Shown: positions 8,977-17,930 of the stretch, piece after piece
Position numbering within the stretch: the first letter of the stretch is position 1
How the letters are laid out: each line of letters begins with the position of its first letter
Origin: Shinella lacus
GTDB lineage: Bacteria > Pseudomonadota > Alphaproteobacteria > Rhizobiales > Rhizobiaceae
Length of the DNA stretch: 64,000 nt
Assembly (NCBI RefSeq): GCF_010994755.1
Contig: NZ_WHSB02000001.1
Span: 682,001-746,000 of the forward strand
Direction: 5' to 3'
Position numbers and translations under genes: made by a program
The notes under the pieces: model-generated
Told to the model about the DNA's origin: nothing
Database searches by the model: none
The model's input: only the letters and a program-made list of their open reading frames with translations

Positions 8977-10485
8977 TCATGCCTCTTCCTCTGCAAAGAC
9001 TTCCTCGCGCTTGCGCCGCAGCGCCGGCGACAGGACTACCGCGAGGATAAGCGCGGACACAACCAGCAGGCCGGCCGAGATGGGCCGCTCGATGAAGGTC
9101 ATCGCGCTGCCGCGCGACAGGAGCAGCGCCCGCCGCAGGTTCTCCTCCATCATCGGCCCGAGGATGAAGCCCAGAAGCAGCGGCGCCGGCTCGCAGTTCA
9201 TGCGCTTGAAGAGATAGCCCACCACGGCAAAGATCGCGGCAAGGTAGATCTCGAAGGACTGGTTGTGGATGCTGTAGAGGCCGATCAGGCAGAATATCAG
9301 GATCAGCGGCGCCAGCACGTCATACTTCACGCGCAGGAGCTTCACCCAGATCCCGACCATCGGCAGGTTCAGTACCAGCAGCATCAGGTTGCCGATCCAC
9401 ATCGAGACGACGAGCCCCCAGAACATCGGGGCATTCTCGGTCATGATCTGCGGCCCAGGCACGATGTCGTGGATCATCATTGCGCCGATCATCAACGCCA
9501 TGACGCCGTTGGAGGGAATGCCGAGCGTCAGCATCGGGATGAAGGAGGATTGCGAGCCGGCATTGTTTGCCGATTCCGGGCCGGCGACGCCTGCCGGCGC
9601 GCCATGCCCGAACCTCTCCGGGTGGCGCGAAACGCGCTTTTCGATCGTGTAGGAGGCGAAGGAAGAGAGGGTCGCACCGCCGCCCGGCAGGAGGCCGAGC
9701 ACACAACCGAGCGCCGTTCCGCGAATGGCGGCGGGCCAGCTTTCCTTGAACTCCTCGCGGCTCGGCATGAGCGAAGTCACCTTCGCCGCCAGAACGGGTT
9801 CCTGCTGCTTCTTGCGCCAGTTCACGATGATGTCGGTGAAGGCGAACACGCCCATCGCGATGGCCACGAATTCGATCCCGTCGGCGAGTTCCAGGAAACC
9901 AAAATCCAGCCGGGCCACGCCGCTGTTCACGTCGATACCGATGCAGCCGAGGACGAGACCGAAGACCACCATGGCGAGCGCCTTCAACAGCGAGCCATGC
10001 GCCAGCGTGACGGCAGCCACCAGGCCCAGAACCATCAGCGCAAAATATTCGGCAGGACCGAAGTTGAAGGCGAAGGTTGCGAGCACCGGCGCGAAGCCGG
10101 CGATGAGCGCGGTTCCAACCGTTCCGGCAAAAAACGAGCCGAGCGCGGCGATGGCAAGTGCGGATCCGGCCCGCCCGTTCAACGCCATCTTGTGGCCGTC
10201 GAGACAGGTGACGACCGAGGCGGATTCCCCTGGCAGGTTGACCAGGATGGCGGTGGTCGAGCCGCCATATTGGGCACCATAGTAGATCCCCGACAGCATG
10301 ATCAGGGCGGAGGTCGGCTCCAGGGTGTAGGTGAGCGGCAGGAGCATGGCGATCGTCGCGAGCGGCCCAAGCCCTGGAAGCACGCCGATCGCCGTGCCGA
10401 CGATGACGCCGAACATGCAGTACAGCAGGTTCTCGAACGAAAGGGCGACGGAAAAACCCAGCGCCAGATGTGACAGGATTTCCAT
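8977..10485 (-). CDS. tctA: Tripartite tricarboxylate transporter large membrane subunit TctA
   Basis: 502 residues with about a dozen hydrophobic segments. The family signatures GVLPGLGPLATIAMLLP near residue 40, YYGAQYGGSTTAILVNLPGE, and the second copy GLLPGGGATLSSF around residue 260 are all present, as is the HDIVPGP segment. TctA is the channel-forming subunit of secondary transporters for citrate and other carboxylates, working with TctB and a periplasmic TctC. The ATG at 10485 lies one base past the tctB stop (TGAAATG), so the genes are coupled. Candidate TctC partners are encoded upstream at 14855-15880 and 17927-18910. Confidence 0.95.
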   Translation of the reverse strand: MEILSHLALGFSVALSFENLLYCMFGVIVGTAIGVLPGLGPLATIAMLLPLTYTLEPTSALIMLSGIYYGAQYGGSTTAILVNLPGESASVVTCLDGHKMALNGRAGSALAIAALGSFFAGTVGTALIAGFAPVLATFAFNFGPAEYFALMVLGLVAAVTLAHGSLLKALAMVVFGLVLGCIGIDVNSGVARLDFGFLELADGIEFVAIAMGVFAFTDIIVNWRKKQQEPVLAAKVTSLMPSREEFKESWPAAIRGTALGCVLGLLPGGGATLSSFASYTIEKRVSRHPERFGHGAPAGVAGPESANNAGSQSSFIPMLTLGIPSNGVMALMIGAMMIHDIVPGPQIMTENAPMFWGLVVSMWIGNLMLLVLNLPMVGIWVKLLRVKYDVLAPLILIFCLIGLYSIHNQSFEIYLAAIFAVVGYLFKRMNCEPAPLLLGFILGPMMEENLRRALLLSRGSAMTFIERPISAGLLVVSALILAVVLSPALRRKREEVFAEEEA

Positions 10486-10486
10486 T

Positions 10487-10942
10487 TCAGACAAACCTCG
10501 GCAGCAGGGGAATACGAAGATCGAGCCCCGCGATGAACACCAGCCAGGTGAAGGCCGTCAGTGCCAAGGCGATCACAAGCGTTTGTTTCCATTTCATCTC
10601 GTGCTGGGCGAAGGAGGCCACGAAGACCGTCAGCGGCACGGTGATCAACAGCCCGGCCCGCATCAGCAGCAAGCCGAAAAGCACCACGGCCGTGCAGATG
10701 ATCACAACGCTCTTCACATCGAACGGCGCCGGCGCCACGGGATTGCGGTCACGCAGGCCCGAGACGAGGATCGCCAGGCCGAGCACCGTCAGCATGGCGC
10801 TGAGGATGATCGGGAAAAAGCCCGGCCCCATGCGGGCGGCGGAACCGAATGAATAGTGAATCGACAGCAGCATGGTGACCAGCCCCGTCACCGTGAAGAA
10901 GACGCCGCTTTCGACGTCAACGTTCCCTCTCTTCTGTTTCAT
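10487..10942 (-). CDS. tctB: Tripartite tricarboxylate transporter small membrane subunit TctB
   Basis: 151 residues with four predicted membrane segments (near residues 12-30, 42-62, 80-100 and 120-140), the usual size and topology of TctB. The SFGSAARMGPGFFP segment after the first helix is a family hallmark. A strong ribosome binding site (GAGGGAGG) precedes the ATG. It begins 32 bp behind the SDR gene of the CoA operon, so the transporter may be read through from that operon. Confidence 0.9.
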   Translation of the reverse strand: MKQKRGNVDVESGVFFTVTGLVTMLLSIHYSFGSAARMGPGFFPIILSAMLTVLGLAILVSGLRDRNPVAPAPFDVKSVVIICTAVVLFGLLLMRAGLLITVPLTVFVASFAQHEMKWKQTLVIALALTAFTWLVFIAGLDLRIPLLPRFV

Positions 10943-10974
10943 TTTTTCCTCCCTCGCTTGTCGCTCGGTTCAGT

Positions 10975-11877
10975 TCAGACCGGATCCCAGCAGAAAACGT
11001 CCTGGTTCCGGTCGATGGGATAGAAGTTGGCCTTGAGCGCGGGGATCGCGTGGTGGGCGACCGTCTCCGGCGTCCATCCCTCGCTGCGGTGAATGCTGCG
11101 GATCGGCCGCGACTGCCCCATCAGGAAGATCTCGTTCATGCGGGTCGCGAAGATCTGGCCGTTCACGTCCTTTGCCTGGTCGCTGGCGAGATAGGCCACC
11201 AGCGGCGCGTTCTTGTCCGGCGTGACCTGCTTGCGTTGCGCGATCCGGGCTCTGTTCGCTTCGGTCTCGGGGATCGAATTCGTCATTCGCGTCCAGGCCG
11301 AAGGGGCGACGCAATTCGAACGCACATTGTATTTCTGCGCGTCGATGGCGATGGATTTGGACAGGCCCACCATGCCGGCCTTCGCGGCGGCATAGGCCAC
11401 CTGGCCGTAGTTGCCGGCAAGGCCGGAGGCGGAGATCATGTGCACGAAGGCGCCGCTTTCCTGCGCGCGGAAATGCGGGATCGCGGCCCGGCTCATATAG
11501 AAGGCGCCGTTCAGCATGACCTGGATCACCAGATCCCAGTCCTCGGGCGGCATCTTGTGGAACATCACGTCGCGCAGGATGCCGGCATTGTTCACCACGC
11601 AATCGATGCGCCCGAAGGCATCCACGGCGCTCTCGACCACGCGCTGCGCGCTTTCCCAGGTGGCGACGCTGTCCGAATTCGCCACGGCCTGACCTCCGGC
11701 CGCGCGGATTTCGGCGACGACATCCTCGGCCGGATTGACGGCACCATCGGTCCCGTCGAGTTGCACGCCGAGGTCGTTGACGACGACCTTCGCGCCCTCG
11801 CGCGCCATGGTCAGCGCGATGTCCCGTCCTATTCCGCGCCCCGCTCCGGTGACGACGGCGACCTTGCCTTCAAGCAT
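10975..11877 (-). CDS. SDR oxidoreductase, likely (3R)-hydroxyacyl-CoA dehydrogenase type
   Basis: 300 residues. The NAD(P)-binding motif TGAGRGIG is at residues 10-17, NNAG at 96-99 and the catalytic YAAAK at 162-166 with a serine around 149-151. An acidic ND pair after the second strand (VVVNDLG) suggests NAD preference. The extra DGAVNPAEDVVAEIRAAGG segment and the length are typical of the dehydrogenase part of multifunctional enzyme 2 (HSD17B4-like), which oxidises (3R)-hydroxyacyl-CoA. That fits with the hydratase-2-type MaoC protein in the same operon. It is the last catabolic gene before tctB. Confidence 0.85.
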   Translation of the reverse strand: MLEGKVAVVTGAGRGIGRDIALTMAREGAKVVVNDLGVQLDGTDGAVNPAEDVVAEIRAAGGQAVANSDSVATWESAQRVVESAVDAFGRIDCVVNNAGILRDVMFHKMPPEDWDLVIQVMLNGAFYMSRAAIPHFRAQESGAFVHMISASGLAGNYGQVAYAAAKAGMVGLSKSIAIDAQKYNVRSNCVAPSAWTRMTNSIPETEANRARIAQRKQVTPDKNAPLVAYLASDQAKDVNGQIFATRMNEIFLMGQSRPIRSIHRSEGWTPETVAHHAIPALKANFYPIDRNQDVFCWDPV

Positions 11878-11889
11878 GTTGATTCCTTC

Positions 11890-13044
11890 CTAGACTGTAT
11901 CGGCCGTGCCGAAGATGACGGTGCACTGGCTTGAGAGCACCCCGCCATTGCCATGAGCCAGTGCCATCTTCGCATCGGAGACCTGCCGTGCGCCGCTCCG
12001 GCCGCGCAGCTGCTGCACGGCCTCGATCATGCCGAGCATGCCGTACATGCCGGGATGGCAGTAGGAGAGGCCGCCGCCATTGGTGTTGAGGGCGAAAGTA
12101 CCGCCCGGTGCGATCGCTCCGCCCGTCACGAACCGTCCGCCCTCCCCCTTCGGGCAATAGCCGAGGTCTTCGAGGAACAGGATCGGTGTGATGGTGAAGG
12201 CGTCGTAGAGGATCGTGACGTCCATGTCGGCGGGCGTCGCCCCGGCCATGGCAAAGGCTTGCGGCCCCGACAGCGCCGCTCCGGTCACCGTCAGGTCCTC
12301 CATCGACGAGATCGAGGCGTGGCTCAGCGTCTCGCCATGGCCCAGCACGTAGATCGGAGCGACGTCCAAGTCCTTGGCCTTTTCCGCCGAGACCAGCACC
12401 AGCGCTCCGCCGCCATCGGTGACAAGGCAGCAGTCGCGCACGGTCAGGGGATCGCTGACCATGCGTGCCGAAAGCACGTCGTCGATCGTCAGCGGTTCCT
12501 TCTCCCAGGCCTTGGGGTTCAACAGCGCCCATTGCCGCGCGGCCACCGCCACCTCGGCGAGTTGCTCGCGGGTGGTGCCGTAAAGATGCATGTGCCGTGC
12601 CGCCGAAATGGCATAGGCCGAGGTCGGCAGGATCGGGCGGTAGGGCGTTTCCCAGGCATTGTATTCGCGCGGAGAGGCCGCGGCCCGGCTGACGGAGCGC
12701 TGCGTGCTGCCATAGGCGATGACCGCGACGGAGCAGAGCCCGGCCTCGATCGCCGCATGGGCATGGGCGAGGTGCGACATGAAGGACGAGCCGCCGATAT
12801 TGGTGCCGTCGAAGTAGGCGAGGCGGATGCCGAGATATTCCGCGAGAGCCAGCGGCGCCATGCGCACCTGCGAGGTCGCGGCAAAAAGCCCGTCGACATC
12901 CTGCAGCCGCAGGCCGCAATCGGCCAACGCGCGCTGCACCGCCTGCGCCATCAGGTCGATCGGCGTCATATGGTCGGCGACCCGACCAAGATCGGATTCC
13001 GCTGCGCCGACGACGGCGACGCTGCCGCGTTTCGCACGAGTCAT
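11890..13044 (-). CDS. Thiolase-like (SCP-x/Ltp2 type) protein, possible acyl-CoA retro-aldolase
   Basis: 384 residues with thiolase-superfamily layout: an N-terminal SVAVVGAAES strand, the SLTVRDCCLVTDGGGALVL-like middle, and the C-terminal GGGLSYCHPGMYGM and LAHGNGGVLSSQ segments. In classical thiolases the loop near residue 85 holds the acyl-accepting cysteine (N-x-C-x-S-G); here it reads TNIGGSS (81-87) with no cysteine, so a normal thiolytic reaction is doubtful. The start overlaps the upstream DUF35 gene by ATGA. Thiolase-like/DUF35 pairs act as retro-aldolases in bacterial steroid side-chain degradation (Ltp2-ChsH2), which is the closest precedent. Function here is inferred. Confidence 0.75.
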   Translation of the reverse strand: MTRAKRGSVAVVGAAESDLGRVADHMTPIDLMAQAVQRALADCGLRLQDVDGLFAATSQVRMAPLALAEYLGIRLAYFDGTNIGGSSFMSHLAHAHAAIEAGLCSVAVIAYGSTQRSVSRAAASPREYNAWETPYRPILPTSAYAISAARHMHLYGTTREQLAEVAVAARQWALLNPKAWEKEPLTIDDVLSARMVSDPLTVRDCCLVTDGGGALVLVSAEKAKDLDVAPIYVLGHGETLSHASISSMEDLTVTGAALSGPQAFAMAGATPADMDVTILYDAFTITPILFLEDLGYCPKGEGGRFVTGGAIAPGGTFALNTNGGGLSYCHPGMYGMLGMIEAVQQLRGRSGARQVSDAKMALAHGNGGVLSSQCTVIFGTADTV

Positions 13045-13445
13045 GTGCTCTTCTCCAAGGGTTTGAAGACGGGCATGGGTGGCTGTCCCTCCGCCAGCGG
13101 GCGAAAGGCGACCTGCATCCTGTCTCCGATCTGCAGGCTTTCGGGGTGATTGCTGTCGACCTGGCTCATGAGTCGAAAGCCCTCGTCGAGATCGATCATC
13201 GCCAGCGCAAGGGGCGGCTCACCCTTGTGGCGCACCAGCGTCAGCGAATGGATGGTGCCCACCCCGGCCGAAACGACCCAGACGGGATCGGTGCCGTCCT
13301 TCGGCGAGACGAGACGCGGGGGAAAGAAGGCCTCGCCCTTCCCGTCACGCTGGAAAGCCAGTTCACCACGCGCGGCGTGTTCCAGAAAACGCCCGTGCGG
13401 CGACTGCGCGAGATTGTGCTCTGTCAATTGCGTTTCATCCTTCAT
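13041..13445 (-). CDS. DUF35/OB-fold acyl-CoA-associated protein without zinc-ribbon cysteines
   Basis: 134 residues. The C-terminal part (VVSAGVGTIHSLTLVRH, PLALAMIDLDEGFRLMSQV and GDRMQVAFRPL) is a typical DUF35 OB-fold that packs against thiolase-like proteins. Most relatives carry a CxxC rubredoxin-like ribbon before it; here the region around residues 28-48 (GELAFQRDGKGEAFFPPR) has no cysteine at all, so zinc binding is lost. It overlaps both neighbours by four bases (ATGA on each side), a sign of coupled synthesis with the thiolase-like protein and the MmgE/PrpD protein. Confidence 0.75.
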   Translation of the reverse strand: MKDETQLTEHNLAQSPHGRFLEHAARGELAFQRDGKGEAFFPPRLVSPKDGTDPVWVVSAGVGTIHSLTLVRHKGEPPLALAMIDLDEGFRLMSQVDSNHPESLQIGDRMQVAFRPLAEGQPPMPVFKPLEKST

Positions 13446-14842
13446 GGGGCCAGCAGTGGGAAGAAGCCGGAGAGATCGCTCTGGCAGTCCATCGCCCAGA
13501 TGCGCTCAAGAAGCCGCCCTGCCTTCTCCTCGCCGATGCGGCCCGGCACGTTGTCGGTGAACTTCCGGCTGAGGTCGTCATCCGTCAGCGGATCGGCCGT
13601 TTCGCCCCGAGGATTGAGAACGCGGCGTTCGAGCCGCCGACCATCCTTCAGCGTAATCGTCACGACACCGCTGCGCACGTTGGGGTAGAGCCGCTCGCAA
13701 TCCGCATCGACGTGAACGCGCGTTGCCTGCAACAGGCGCTGCGGTTCGCTCCCGACGAAGGCCGAGGGCTCGAAGTCGGCCGCATTCAGACGACCATGGA
13801 TCAAGGCTCGGACGACCGCGCAAGGGGCGCTCATCTGCGCTTCAAGCAGGTTGTTTGCCGTGCGGTGATCGTGGCCATGGGCGCCGACCTGGTAGAGGCC
13901 GATGTCGATTTCTGAGACCTCGCCTGATTCCAGCCGTTCCTCGGACCGCAAAGCCAGCGTCGCATCGATAGCGGCGTGGAAATGCCGGCAGCAGGGATAG
14001 GGCTTGAAATAGGCCGCGCTGATCAGGAAATCCTGCCCCAGCCCGGCCAGAAGCGCGTCATGGTCGATCCGCCTGTCCACCATGGCCCGCAACAGGCCAT
14101 CGGCCCCTTCGAGGCATTCGATCGCACCGGAAATGCCCGCCTGCGCGAGCTCGGCGCAAACGATGCCATCCCGTGCTGCCTTGCCGGGATGGAGGCGTTT
14201 TACTTCCGCGCCGTCCGAGAGGTACTGGCGGAGCCCGCCCGCGAAACTCGCCGCCAGCCCCAATGCGTCACGCAGTTGCGCTGGTGAAAGGCCGGCGATG
14301 CGCCCGGCGGCGGCGCTCGCGCCGAAGACGCCGGCAACCGCCGTGTTGTGCCAGCCCTGTCGCGCCGACGCCGGATGCATCGTCGAGGCGATGCGCAGCA
14401 TCACATCATAGCCGGCGACCACGCCGGCAATCAGCTCGCTGGCCGTGGCGCCACGCTTTTCCGCCACGGCCAGCGCGGCGGAAAAGATCACCCCGCCCGG
14501 ATGGGCGGAGCCGCGGGTATGACCGTCATCGAAGTCGAGGGCATGCGCCGCCGCTCCGTTGACGAAGGCCGCCTGTGCCGCCGGCAGCCGGGTCTGCTTT
14601 CCGATGACGGAGGCAACCGTGCGCCCGCCCTCCGCCGCAGCCCAGGCATGAAGCGCCTGCGTGACGGGCATGTCCGCGCCGGCAAAGGCGCAGGCGAAAT
14701 AGTCCACCATGGCCCGCCGGAAGGCATGGATCACCGTCCCGTCCAGATCGACGCAATCGATGCGCGCGACATGACGCGCCAGGATGCCGCTGAGGCTGTC
14801 CGCTCCGGCCGCGACGGCGGCATTTTCAACTGGCAACGCCAT
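13442..14842 (-). CDS. MmgE/PrpD family protein
   Basis: 466 residues, matching the family. Recognisable pieces are VNGAAAHALDFDDGH around residue 120, GYDVMLRIA, HNTAVAGVFGAS, a KRLHPGKAARDG substrate-loop segment and AAYFKPYPCCRHFH. The family includes 2-methylcitrate dehydratase, cis-aconitate decarboxylase and several racemases/isomerases acting on polycarboxylates. Placed among CoA-pathway enzymes and next to tricarballylate genes, it probably acts on a branched or tricarboxylic intermediate, but the precise reaction cannot be assigned. It is overlapped by the DUF35 gene downstream. Confidence 0.85.
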   Translation of the reverse strand: MALPVENAAVAAGADSLSGILARHVARIDCVDLDGTVIHAFRRAMVDYFACAFAGADMPVTQALHAWAAAEGGRTVASVIGKQTRLPAAQAAFVNGAAAHALDFDDGHTRGSAHPGGVIFSAALAVAEKRGATASELIAGVVAGYDVMLRIASTMHPASARQGWHNTAVAGVFGASAAAGRIAGLSPAQLRDALGLAASFAGGLRQYLSDGAEVKRLHPGKAARDGIVCAELAQAGISGAIECLEGADGLLRAMVDRRIDHDALLAGLGQDFLISAAYFKPYPCCRHFHAAIDATLALRSEERLESGEVSEIDIGLYQVGAHGHDHRTANNLLEAQMSAPCAVVRALIHGRLNAADFEPSAFVGSEPQRLLQATRVHVDADCERLYPNVRSGVVTITLKDGRRLERRVLNPRGETADPLTDDDLSRKFTDNVPGRIGEEKAGRLLERIWAMDCQSDLSGFFPLLAP

Positions 14843-14854
14843 GTCCGCTCTCCA

Positions 14855-15880
14855 TCAGTCCAGCTTGATGTCGCCGGGCAGCGCCGCGATCACGGCTTTC
14901 CACTTGGCGTGTTCGGCAGTCACATAGGCCGCAAAGTCCTCGGCCGAATTCGCGATCACGACCGCGCCTTCGTTCTCCATGCGGGCAGCCACGTCCGGGT
15001 CCTTCAGGGCAACGACCGCTGCCTTGTTGAGCTTGGCGATGATTTCGGGAGACGTGCCGGCGGGCGCGAAAATGCCGTTCCAGGAGTCGGCGGCGAAGTC
15101 CGGGTAGCCGCTTTCGGCGACCGTCGGCAGGTCCGGCAGCACCTTGGTGCGCGTCGATCCCGCGACCGCAAGGCCGATCAGCGCGCCGCTCTTGACGTGT
15201 GGAACGGTGGCAAGCGCGCCCCCGAACATTACGTCGACATGGCCGGCGAGAATGTCGGTCATGGCCGGGCCGGAACCCTTGTAGGGAATGTGGACCAGAT
15301 CGAGACCCGCCATCTGCTTCAGCATTTCCATCGGCAGGATAGTTGCCGGTGAGCTGGACGCGTAGTTCAGCTTGCCCGGATTGGCCTTCGCATAGGCGAC
15401 GAACTCCTCGAAGGTCTTTATGCCGAGCTTCGGGTTGACCACCAGAACCGTGGACGACGCGTTGATCTGGGTGATCGCGACGAAATTCTTCAAAGGATCG
15501 TAGTGCACATTGGGGTCGAGATTCGGCGTGATCGCCATCGTCCCAAGATTGCCGATATAGAGCGTATAGCCATCGGGCTCCGCCGCGGCGGCCATTTGCG
15601 TGCCGATGGCGCCATTGGCCCCACCGCGGTTTTCGACGATCAGCGGCTGGCCCAGATCGCGTCCCATCAAATCGGAGACGGCGCGCGAAACCGTGTCTGT
15701 GCCGCCACCCGGCGGGAAAGGCACGATCACCTGGATCACGCGATCCGGATATTCCTGCGCCTGGGCCGGCACCCGCCCGGCGGCAAGGCCGAGGCCCAGC
15801 ACCAGACCTGCGATAAGAATGTTTCTACGGCGATATGTTCCTTCAGCGGGCGACAAGCCCATCGACTGCAACGACACCAT
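14855..15880 (-). CDS. TctC/Bug-family periplasmic binding protein (copy 1)
   Basis: 341 residues. The signal peptide (RRRNILIAGLVLGLGLAAG, cleaved near AQAQ) is followed by family motifs YPDRVIQVIVPFPPGGGTD, a NRGGANGAIG loop that binds carboxylates, and HIPYKGSGPAMTDIL. Bug proteins deliver carboxylic acids to TctAB-type membrane subunits. The ATG at 15880 has an ideal GGGAGG site and lies inside the last 38 bp of the acyl-CoA ligase gene, so the two are translationally linked. It is one of two TctC-like genes in this operon. Confidence 0.9.
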   Translation of the reverse strand: MVSLQSMGLSPAEGTYRRRNILIAGLVLGLGLAAGRVPAQAQEYPDRVIQVIVPFPPGGGTDTVSRAVSDLMGRDLGQPLIVENRGGANGAIGTQMAAAAEPDGYTLYIGNLGTMAITPNLDPNVHYDPLKNFVAITQINASSTVLVVNPKLGIKTFEEFVAYAKANPGKLNYASSSPATILPMEMLKQMAGLDLVHIPYKGSGPAMTDILAGHVDVMFGGALATVPHVKSGALIGLAVAGSTRTKVLPDLPTVAESGYPDFAADSWNGIFAPAGTSPEIIAKLNKAAVVALKDPDVAARMENEGAVVIANSAEDFAAYVTAEHAKWKAVIAALPGDIKLD

Positions 15881-17930
15881 GATTTTCCTCCCTGATGATC
15901 AATGGATTGATTTCGGCCTCCGCGATGTCTCCTCCCACCACGGCGAGCCGCGAAAAACGGGCGATCGCTTCGGCCAAGGCCGCAAGATCCCCCTTCGGCA
16001 AATTGCGGAACCCCGCCAGTTTTCTGAGTTCAGGCACTTCGGCGATCATTTCCTGCGCGGTTGCGGCATCGACGGGCGCGATGCGGACCGAGATGCTCGG
16101 CCGCAATTCCGCGGTGATGCCGCCCATGCCGAGCACGACAACCGGACCGACTTCCGGGTCCTTGCGGTAGCCAAGGATGACCTCGGCCAGCCCCGCCTCC
16201 ATTTTCTGGACCAGCACGCCTTCCAGGCGCGCATCGGGGAAGGCCGCACGGGCCTTGCGGAGGATGTCGCCGGCCACGCCGGCCACCGCCTCGGGCGAGA
16301 CGCCCAGCGCCACCAGCCCGGCGTCGGACTTGTGCAGGATGTCGGGCGAAAGGCATTTCACCGCCGCAGGGCCGGAGACCGGCTCCACCGCGCCGCCTGC
16401 GACCGTAATCACCCGGCTTTCGGCAACCGGGACGCCGAGCGCCGCAAACAGCGCGCTGGCCTTGACTTCGTCCCAGTCGTTGGTCCCGGCCGCAATACGC
16501 CGTGCTTCGGCCAGTTCCGCCTCTTGCAGGTCCGGGGCCACGGCGGGCTTGTGCCAGTTGAGATAGGCGTGGACCGCGTCGGCGCAGCTTTCCGGCGTTC
16601 GGAAACCGGCGATGCCGGCTTCATGCAGGATGCGCAGCCCCTCATCGGCCTGCGGCGCCAGGAACACGGCCAGCGGTTTGGCGCCGATCTTGGCGTTCAG
16701 CACCCGCTCGCAGATCATCTGCGGGTTCGAGCGGGCCGACGATCCCATGACCGACACGACCGCATCACAATGGTCCGAGGCGATGAGTTCCGAAAGGATG
16801 CGCGTATAGCGCCCGCCGCCGCTGGACCCCATCGGCAGATCGATCAAAGGAGAGTCCGAAATCTCGATCCCCTCGCCTGCAAGCCGCGCGCGAAAATCTT
16901 CCGGCGGCTCCGGCACCGTGTCGCCGTAGAGGCCTAGCCGGTCAACGATCATCGCCGCCGCACCGCCGGTCGCGGTCATCATGCCGACACGCCGTCCCTC
17001 GGGCGGATGGTGCCCCTCGATGAGACGCGGCAGTTCGATCAGGGCTTCGAGCGTCTCCACGCGCAAAATGCCGTTGGCGCGGAAGAAGGCCTGGGCGAGT
17101 TCGTCGGCGCCGACCATCGCCCCGGTATGCGAGGCGGCGACCTGCCGGCCCAGGGCCGAACGGCCGAGCTTGTAGGCGATCACCGCCTTGCCGGCGGCAA
17201 AGGCCTCGCGGGCGGCGCTTGCGAGGGCTGCGCCATCGCGGATCGTCTCCAGGAACAGCAGGATGACCTTGGTGTCCTCGTCCTGCGCAAGGAGCGACAC
17301 CATCTCGCCGACCGAAAGATCGGCCTCGTTGCCGATGGAGATCATCTTGGAAAAGCCGATGCCACGCACCGCGGCACGGGTGAGCATGCTGCCCAGCATG
17401 CTGCCGCTTTGCGAGACGACCGAAACCGGCCCGGGGCGCAGCTTTTCCTCCTGCACCGCGGCATTCGCGGTCAGCGGCAGCCTGCCTTGCAAATTGATGA
17501 GGCCGATGCAGTTCGGCCCAAGAATGCGGACATTGGCGGCGCGGGCGCGCTCCACCATGCGCTTTTGCAACGCCAGCCCTTCCTCGCCGAGTTCAGCAAA
17601 ACCGGCGGTAAAGATGGTGACCACAGGCACGCCCTTGCGGCCGCACTGGTCGATCACATCCTCGATTGCGGCGGCCGGCACCATGATGAAGGCGTGATCG
17701 ATGTCGAACGGCACGGACTGAAGATCCGGATAACACGGCAATCCCATGATCTCGCTGCGGCCCGGATTGATCGGAACGATCTTTCCCGCAAAGCTGGCTT
17801 CCGTCAGGTAGCGCTGCGGCCGTGCATTGTTCTTGGTCGGATCGGCGGAGGCTCCGATCAGGGCCACCGCACGCGGCCGGAACATGCAATCGCCGAGCGA
17901 CGGCCGTGCGATGTCTTTCATCACGTTCAT
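15843..17930 (-). CDS. Acyl-CoA synthetase, NDP-forming (fused alpha-beta)
   Basis: 695 residues: an N-terminal CoA-binding Rossmann domain (AVALIGASADPTKNNARP), a ligase-CoA domain (GPVSVVSQSGSMLG), the catalytic histidine in SHTGAM (H268), and a C-terminal ATP-grasp domain (AVKCLSPDILHKSDAGLV, GMGGITAEL). This is the fused form of ADP-forming acetate/acyl-CoA ligases, which activate an acid to its CoA thioester using ATP. It would start the CoA pathway of the operon. The ATG at 17930 overlaps the stop of the upstream TctC gene (ATGA). Acid specificity is unknown. Confidence 0.9.
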   Translation of the reverse strand: MNVMKDIARPSLGDCMFRPRAVALIGASADPTKNNARPQRYLTEASFAGKIVPINPGRSEIMGLPCYPDLQSVPFDIDHAFIMVPAAAIEDVIDQCGRKGVPVVTIFTAGFAELGEEGLALQKRMVERARAANVRILGPNCIGLINLQGRLPLTANAAVQEEKLRPGPVSVVSQSGSMLGSMLTRAAVRGIGFSKMISIGNEADLSVGEMVSLLAQDEDTKVILLFLETIRDGAALASAAREAFAAGKAVIAYKLGRSALGRQVAASHTGAMVGADELAQAFFRANGILRVETLEALIELPRLIEGHHPPEGRRVGMMTATGGAAAMIVDRLGLYGDTVPEPPEDFRARLAGEGIEISDSPLIDLPMGSSGGGRYTRILSELIASDHCDAVVSVMGSSARSNPQMICERVLNAKIGAKPLAVFLAPQADEGLRILHEAGIAGFRTPESCADAVHAYLNWHKPAVAPDLQEAELAEARRIAAGTNDWDEVKASALFAALGVPVAESRVITVAGGAVEPVSGPAAVKCLSPDILHKSDAGLVALGVSPEAVAGVAGDILRKARAAFPDARLEGVLVQKMEAGLAEVILGYRKDPEVGPVVVLGMGGITAELRPSISVRIAPVDAATAQEMIAEVPELRKLAGFRNLPKGDLAALAEAIARFSRLAVVGGDIAEAEINPLIIREENHGVVAVDGLVAR

